Source: Tillandsia leiboldiana (Eukaryota; Streptophyta; Magnoliopsida; Poales; Bromeliaceae). From it: a DNA stretch of 64,000 nucleotides. Within the stretch, counting starts at the first letter, position 1; each line of letters opens with the position of its first letter. The position numbers and the translations under genes are program-made. Of the stretch, positions 57,271 to 64,000 are shown piece after piece. The notes below the pieces were generated by a model. The model was not told where the DNA came from and ran no database searches. It was given only the letters and a program-made list of their open reading frames with translations. The stretch spans positions 53,340,430 to 53,404,429 of the forward strand of contig CM055060.1 in NCBI GenBank assembly GCA_029204045.2, written 5' to 3'.

Positions 57271-60200
57271 TGTCACGCCCCGAGTTTAAAAATCAGGTCT
57301 GAAAATTTTTTTTTTGAAATAAATCAGAGTTTGCAAAACGGGCGTAACAGACCGCCACACATATAGGAAATCCCCTATCCACAGGGATAGGGTCTCTCCT
57401 ATACATGCACGGCTAGGCAAATCCAATCATCCATCAGAGATCAATCAACATCTAAACTAAACAATGACTAATCAACAGGAATAATCCAAATAATCGAAAA
57501 GCTGAAATAACATAAACCACAATCATCAGGGGGACAACTCTATCGTAACAGCCTCACTGGATCGTCCCGACATCTCACCACCCGAAAGACCTGCAACAGT
57601 CACCCGAGGGTGTGAGACACACCGGAGTGTATCCCAGTGGGCACGACGAGCCGAGAAGTAGCTAATCGTACCTACTGGGTACTAAAATCTGCGGATAGTA
57701 AGAATCATAGGGTAAAGCTGAACAATAAAGCAGATCTACTGATAATCAACATAAATCCACAGATAAGCTAACTAGGCAGGAAATCAATCATAAGGAACTG
57801 CAGATAAGTAATACTGAAAATCAGGGTATCACAATGATAATCGATCATAATAACTGTAGATCATACATGCTGGGAATCAGGATAATGTCTATCGAGAATA
57901 TGTATAAAGAACTGCAAGCGATGAAAGTATGTCTACAGATAATAATGCTGGAAATCAACATAGCTGAACAACAATGGTACGAATCATGCATCAAAGTCAG
58001 AACCCAAGTACCCAATCAATGCCAGTATTGGTCGCAAGACCTCAGGCACATACCACCTGGCTGGCACCTAGCTGGCTGACATAACCCCGCACCCACTGGT
58101 GCCTAGCTGGGGGCTCACGGGTCCATCTCAAGACCACTTTACCGGTAAAGAACATCGCTGCGGTCATGACTCCGCTGATGTACGTGAAGTGCAGCGTGCG
58201 TGGTAGTCACCATGCTATGCTCAATCTCACGGTCTAATGACCGGGTAGTCGGCACTAAGCCGAGATCCCAACAGGGAAATCATCGATCATATCGATCAGA
58301 ATCTATCATGCATATCGGAACATCAAGTAGTATCTATCAATCATGCATATCGGAATATCGAATAGTATCCAACAATCAGGATCAATCAATCATGCATATC
58401 GGAATATCAACAATAAATCGGCTGACAGGAATCAACAAGTGCCATCAAATCATGTAGATCTATATACTGAAAAAGCTGGTGAACAGGTATGTATATGGTA
58501 TGTCTCATGAAGATCAAGGTCTATCAGAAATATATAAACTGATAAACAGGTACGTAAGATATGTCTCACGTAGATCAAGATCTATCAGGACTAATCATAG
58601 GGCATGTCAATACAATCATCAAGGCTAATATAGATAAAATCAGCAGGTATATATGATGAGTCTAAAAGAATCAATGTCTATCAGGAGATCATAATATGTC
58701 AAGAGGTCAGCATATGTCAAGATAGGTCATATATGTAATCAGCAGGGCAATCAAAAATAGGTGTCCGACTGGACTAAAGCAACCAGAGGGCCGAATAGAT
58801 CGAACCCGGACCGAAGCTAACCCACCTGAATGACGGCAGATCCTCGAACTCCCGCACAGCTACCGGGAGGCTGGTGCCGAACAACTGGGCCCTGGGGGGT
58901 TGCCGGAGTTCCAGACCGGCGGGGATGGCCGGAGAGGAAGCCCGATCCCAGCTCGGGTGCAGCTGCGGACATCAAAAACCCAACGTTACTCAACCCATGC
59001 AAAGCCACCAATGACCTTAGAATGTCCCATTGAGCCTACCTGCAAGGTTGGCCGGCGCCAGGAGGCGGCGTCGATGCGCGGCGGCGGAGCTCGGCCAACC
59101 TCGGAGGAGCTCCAATGGCGGATTCCGGCCGTCGCGTTCAGGGCCGGTGCAACTTGGACCAAGAGTTGCCTGCAGGTGACAGGAGTCCTCTGGTGTGATT
59201 GGCCGGCGGTGGGAGGCAGCGGCGGCGCCGGACCGCCGTGGTCGGCCAAGGTTGAAGAAAGTCCGAAACTAGGGCAACTCCGGTAGACCCCGATCTTGAT
59301 CCGATCGTGATGGAGCTTCGTGGAGGCGTTGCAGTCACTCAGGGGAGCAAGATCAACGGTGCTGATCTTTGGTTGGACGGCCGGATCGCGGCGGTGCTTT
59401 GCCGGAGCTTGGGAATGAGGAGTGGGGTCTCGCGGCGGCGCAGGGTGGCGGCTGGGGCCGAGGCCGCCTCAGCTCGGCTGCGGCACCACGGGGAACTCCG
59501 CAGGACCCAACCTTGATCGCCCAGGACCTCCCTGGTTGCCTTCCTCACCCAACCCGAGAGGAGGTGATGCCTTGATCTCTCTTCTCCGGCCAAGGGAGAC
59601 GGCGGCCGGTGCGGGGAGACTCCGGAAAGCGCGGCAGTGAGGAGGAGGATCGTTGGATGCTGCGGCTAGGGGCAGAAGCTACGAGGTTTAGGGTTTTAGA
59701 AACCCTAACCCTAGCTGCATATATAGACACCTATTGCACAATTGCTATTAGGCCCTTCTAGCTTTATTATTTCCACCCCAGTCCATCCCTGTATACTAAT
59801 CTCACACTTAAGTCCTTTCCCCAGCCATGGCACGCAAACCGAGGCAAATTCAATAGGGTTTTATGTGCATATATCCCCTTTTTCGCCTTGTTTCACACAT
59901 TTCGAGGCGATCCGGTCGTCGAAACGAAAAATGGACTGCGCCATGACGTCCGGCTCGACGAGACCTATCAGGTAGCGATTTTCATTTTTCGAAAAACTAT
60001 CCGGATAAAAACTCGGTCCATAATTTACTGTTCCGGAATACAGTTTTTGCGTTTTTCGAGGCTTTAGGGTCGTCAAACGGAAATTCCGTCAGTGCCATTG
60101 CGTTCAGAACGGCGAAACCGTTCGAAACGACTACCTGAAGTGCTATAATTGGAGTCCGAGCAGCGAAATGGCCGACGTTAGCACTTAGGGTATTTGGGTT

Positions 60201-60530
60201 TTAGGGTTTACTGTTCATCAACAGTACCCAAGTACTACGCACTTAAGTCGCGGGTCCCACCCGCTTTTTCGTCGATTTCTGCAAGATCCGACCGTCGGAT
60301 TTGAACATGTTTAATATGGTTTTCACTCGATTCGACGAGACGGTCGTGCTGGTGATTTCGGATTTTAGAGATCAAGCTCCGATTGAAAAGCGATATTTCT
60401 GGCCCATTAACTGTGCAATTTACACTGCAGAAAAGGGGCACTGAGGCTACTCTTGCCATTCATGATTCAAAATCGACTAGACTTTTATTCTTTTCCTTTT
60501 TATTTAATTATAAAATTTCAAGTTCTTACA
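57271..60530 (-). mobile_element. 3' LTR of minus-strand Ty3-gypsy derivative
   Basis: 3260 bp. Read on the minus strand it begins TGTAAGAACTTG at 60530 and ends GGGGCGTGACA at 57271. Its first 2597 bp in plus orientation look identical, by eye, to the copy at 61403-64000. It shares termini with the solo LTR at 22059-26121. A GC-rich block (58.8-59.7 kb) yields many short frames that conserve nothing known. The outer flank is TAGAG (57266-57270), the expected target duplication. Confidence 0.9.
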
Positions 60531-61402
60531 TCTCTACCACCTAAAAAGAAGTTTCGTCCCTGAAACTTAATACAACTAAGAACCAAATAAATGGGGATAA
60601 CGCTCCATGATGGTTCCCCCATTGTACTTTGTCGTAGGGGATCGATCTGTTCCTCAGCTTCTTCTCATCTCGAGCCAGGGTTTTCAGTGGTGTCTCTGTA
60701 AGGATGTCCTTAATTTACCGTTATCTGGAACACACCAACGGCCCCTGAATCGGATAGAGCCATTGGCGTGCAGTTGGTGGTTCGTCAGTCTGTCCCAGTG
60801 GTATCAGTTCACGAATCTTATGGGAGGAGGGGTCCGACTGCTGTCCCTCCTTTAGGCGATCAAGCAGGGTAGACTGCACTACCACTTATTTCTATTATCG
60901 AATCAGTTGTAAGATCTGGCGAGGTCAACGTGGCTAGTGGCCGCAAGATCGAACGAATGTCTATATTAATGACAAATATAATCTGTCCACTATGTACACG
61001 ACTATCTGAGACCAACCCAAGGTCCAATATGGTCTGGAATATCAATACTGAAACTATAACATCGTCGTCCAAAGACAACCTTGGAAACTAAATTTAAGTA
61101 AGCAGACAAATAGACCCAATCATGATATTCCCCTTTACAGGGCAGAGTATTTCTCAGTTCTTTCGGAAGTACGTTGTCGGCCGCCCAACGTGCTTACCAA
61201 AAGAAAGGCGAAATACCATAGATCTGTCGCCAACAACAAGTTGGGGACACGACTCATAGTGTGCAAATACACCGGAGCTCCTAACGATCAGACAAATACC
61301 CCGCGCTCTCACGACATAAGTCATCCTAGGGTCCATCCTAACCAATTCCTAATCCATCTTTTCCTAGGTACCGTATACCTATTGCTCTGATACCATCTAA
61401 TC
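60531..61402 (-). mobile_element. 872-bp internal region with pol remnant
   Basis: Between the LTRs, on the minus strand. A primer-binding site TGGTATCAGAGCAA lies at about 61394-61381, a few bases inside the 5' LTR. A purine-rich AGGTGGTAGAGA lies at 60542-60531, directly before the 3' LTR. A frame at 60764-60684 reads NGSIRFRGRWCVPDNGKL then a stop; this resembles the segment just before the integrase zinc finger of Ty3/gypsy Pol. No gag, protease, reverse transcriptase or RNase H is recognised, so the element is a non-autonomous deletion derivative. The short minus-strand frames at 61078-60860 and 61345-61154 are not recognised. Confidence 0.85.
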
Positions 61403-64000
61403 TGTCACGCCCCGAGTTTAAAAATCAGGTCTGAAAATTTTTTTTTTGAAATAAATCAGAGTTTGCAAAACGGGCGTAACAGACCGCCACACATATAGGA
61501 AATCCCCTATCCACAGGGATAGGGTCTCTCCTATACATGCACGGCTAGGCAAATCCAATCATCCATCAGAGATCAATCAACATCTAAACTAAACAATGAC
61601 TAATCAACAGGAATAATCCAAATAATCGAAAAGCTGAAATAACATAAACCACAATCATCAGGGGGACAACTCTATCGTAACAGCCTCACTGGATCGTCCC
61701 GACATCTCACCACCCGAAAGACCTGCAACAGTCACCCGAGGGTGTGAGACACACCGGAGTGTATCCCAGTGGGCACGACGAGCCGAGAAGTAGCTAATCG
61801 TACCTACTGGGTACTAAAATCTGCGGATAGTAAGAATCATAGGGTAAAGCTGAACAATAAAGCAGATCTACTGATAATCAACATAAATCCACAGATAAGC
61901 TAACTAGGCAGGAAATCAATCATAAGGAACTGCAGATAAGTAATACTGAAAATCAGGGTATCACAATGATAATCGATCATAATAACTGTAGATCATACAT
62001 GCTGGGAATCAGGATAATGTCTATCGAGAATATGTATAAAGAACTGCAAGCGATGAAAGTATGTCTACAGATAATAATGCTGGAAATCAACATAGCTGAA
62101 CAACAATGGTACGAATCATGCATCAAAGTCAGAACCCAAGTACCCAATCAATGCCAGTATTGGTCGCAAGACCTCAGGCACATACCACCTGGCTGGCACC
62201 TAGCTGGCTGACATAACCCCGCACCCACTGGTGCCTAGCTGGGGGCTCACGGGTCCATCTCAAGACCACTTTACCGGTAAAGAACATCGCTGCGGTCATG
62301 ACTCCGCTGATGTACGTGAAGTGCAGCGTGCGTGGTAGTCACCATGCTATGCTCAATCTCACGGTCTAATGACCGGGTAGTCGGCACTAAGCCGAGATCC
62401 CAACAGGGAAATCATCGATCATATCGATCAGAATCTATCATGCATATCGGAACATCAAGTAGTATCTATCAATCATGCATATCGGAATATCGAATAGTAT
62501 CCAACAATCAGGATCAATCAATCATGCATATCGGAATATCAACAATAAATCGGCTGACAGGAATCAACAAGTGCCATCAAATCATGTAGATCTATATACT
62601 GAAAAAGCTGGTGAACAGGTATGTATATGGTATGTCTCATGAAGATCAAGGTCTATCAGAAATATATAAACTGATAAACAGGTACGTAAGATATGTCTCA
62701 CGTAGATCAAGATCTATCAGGACTAATCATAGGGCATGTCAATACAATCATCAAGGCTAATATAGATAAAATCAGCAGGTATATATGATGAGTCTAAAAG
62801 AATCAATGTCTATCAGGAGATCATAATATGTCAAGAGGTCAGCATATGTCAAGATAGGTCATATATGTAATCAGCAGGGCAATCAAAAATAGGTGTCCGA
62901 CTGGACTAAAGCAACCAGAGGGCCGAATAGATCGAACCCGGACCGAAGCTAACCCACCTGAATGACGGCAGATCCTCGAACTCCCGCACAGCTACCGGGA
63001 GGCTGGTGCCGAACAACTGGGCCCTGGGGGGTTGCCGGAGTTCCAGACCGGCGGGGATGGCCGGAGAGGAAGCCCGATCCCAGCTCGGGTGCAGCTGCGG
63101 ACATCAAAAACCCAACGTTACTCAACCCATGCAAAGCCACCAATGACCTTAGAATGTCCCATTGAGCCTACCTGCAAGGTTGGCCGGCGCCAGGAGGCGG
63201 CGTCGATGCGCGGCGGCGGAGCTCGGCCAACCTCGGAGGAGCTCCAATGGCGGATTCCGGCCGTCGCGTTCAGGGCCGGTGCAACTTGGACCAAGAGTTG
63301 CCTGCAGGTGACAGGAGTCCTCTGGTGTGATTGGCCGGCGGTGGGAGGCAGCGGCGGCGCCGGACCGCCGTGGTCGGCCAAGGTTGAAGAAAGTCCGAAA
63401 CTAGGGCAACTCCGGTAGACCCCGATCTTGATCCGATCGTGATGGAGCTTCGTGGAGGCGTTGCAGTCACTCAGGGGAGCAAGATCAACGGTGCTGATCT
63501 TTGGTTGGACGGCCGGATCGCGGCGGTGCTTTGCCGGAGCTTGGGAATGAGGAGTGGGGTCTCGCGGCGGCGCAGGGTGGCGGCTGGGGCCGAGGCCGCC
63601 TCAGCTCGGCTGCGGCACCACGGGGAACTCCGCAGGACCCAACCTTGATCGCCCAGGACCTCCCTGGTTGCCTTCCTCACCCAACCCGAGAGGAGGTGAT
63701 GCCTTGATCTCTCTTCTCCGGCCAAGGGAGACGGCGGCCGGTGCGGGGAGACTCCGGAAAGCGCGGCAGTGAGGAGGAGGATCGTTGGATGCTGCGGCTA
63801 GGGGCAGAAGCTACGAGGTTTAGGGTTTTAGAAACCCTAACCCTAGCTGCATATATAGACACCTATTGCACAATTGCTATTAGGCCCTTCTAGCTTTATT
63901 ATTTCCACCCCAGTCCATCCCTGTATACTAATCTCACACTTAAGTCCTTTCCCCAGCCATGGCACGCAAACCGAGGCAAATTCAATAGGGTTTTATGTGC
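61403..64000 (-). mobile_element. 5' LTR of the same element (runs off window)
   Basis: Same sequence as 57271-59868 at an offset of 4132 bp; I found no mismatch in the segments compared. On the minus strand it ends GGGGCGTGACA at 61403, followed by GATTAGA and the PBS. The window stops 2598 bp into the LTR. By comparison it should end at about 64662 and be followed by TAGAG. Confidence 0.9.

Noticed and set aside
59690..59715. Telomere-like AAACCCTAACCCTAG
   Set aside because: Only about two plant telomere-type units inside an LTR, with the opposite orientation adjacent. Too short for an interstitial telomere array.
58817..59730. Frames present twice, 4132 bp apart (for example the 128-aa frame)
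   Set aside because: The duplication comes from the two LTRs, not from gene duplication. The frames lie inside the LTR and resemble no known protein.
57271..64000. Simple tandem duplication of a 4.1-kb segment
   Set aside because: The repeat edges coincide with LTR termini, a PBS and a PPT, so an LTR element explains them. An assembly artefact remains possible and is noted as a test.

Overview
The window is nuclear DNA from a flowering plant, most likely a monocot. It has spliced genes with GT-AG introns, GC-rich first exons in AT-rich intergenic DNA, plant-only families (WRKY, GeBP/DUF573, DUF1644, COP1), and many plant transposable elements: Cassandra/TRIM, tRNA-derived SINEs, CACTA and MULE MITEs, and a large-LTR Ty3-gypsy derivative. 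A commelinid such as pineapple is my guess from overall style; nothing in the sequence proves the species.

Five intact protein-coding genes can be rebuilt exon by exon with consistent phase. (1) A two-thioredoxin-domain protein disulfide isomerase of the PDIL2-3 type, + strand, 8424-13872, nine exons, 435 aa, C-terminal KDEL, with an exact ER-stress element upstream. (2) A single-exon GeBP-like (DUF573) transcription regulator, +, 14644-15951. (3) COP1, the RING/coiled-coil/WD40 E3 ligase of light signalling, +, 28970-38106, thirteen exons, 706 aa. (4) A DUF1644 RING-like protein, -, 42410-43378, with an inferred 5'UTR intron. (5) A group IIb WRKY factor (WRKY72/61-like), -, 55479-53735, five exons, 449 aa. 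They do not form a pathway. They are separate euchromatic genes divided by repeat-filled intergenic DNA.

The rest is mobile-element archaeology. At 3.7, 28.1 and 30.6 kb lie three miniature LTR retrotransposons (TRIMs). Their internal domains are related, but their LTRs are of two kinds. One kind carries a 5S-rRNA-like body (Cassandra, inside COP1 intron 2). The other carries an inverted repeat in its place. At 22.06-26.12 kb is a 4.06-kb solo LTR with a perfect 5-bp target duplication. At 57.27 kb to the window end is a full-structure minus-strand relative: LTRs that look identical, PBS, PPT, and an 872-bp internal region in which I recognise only a scrap of the pre-integrase zinc-finger region. 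It interrupts a fragment of a second PDI gene. From 44.8 to 52.7 kb the DNA is dominated by long (TA)n tracts alternating with foldback elements, by three copies of a CACTA-type MITE, and by an AT-rich minisatellite of about 36 bp. A nitrate-reductase gene fragment lies directly against the end of an LTR-like repeat at 39.5 kb.
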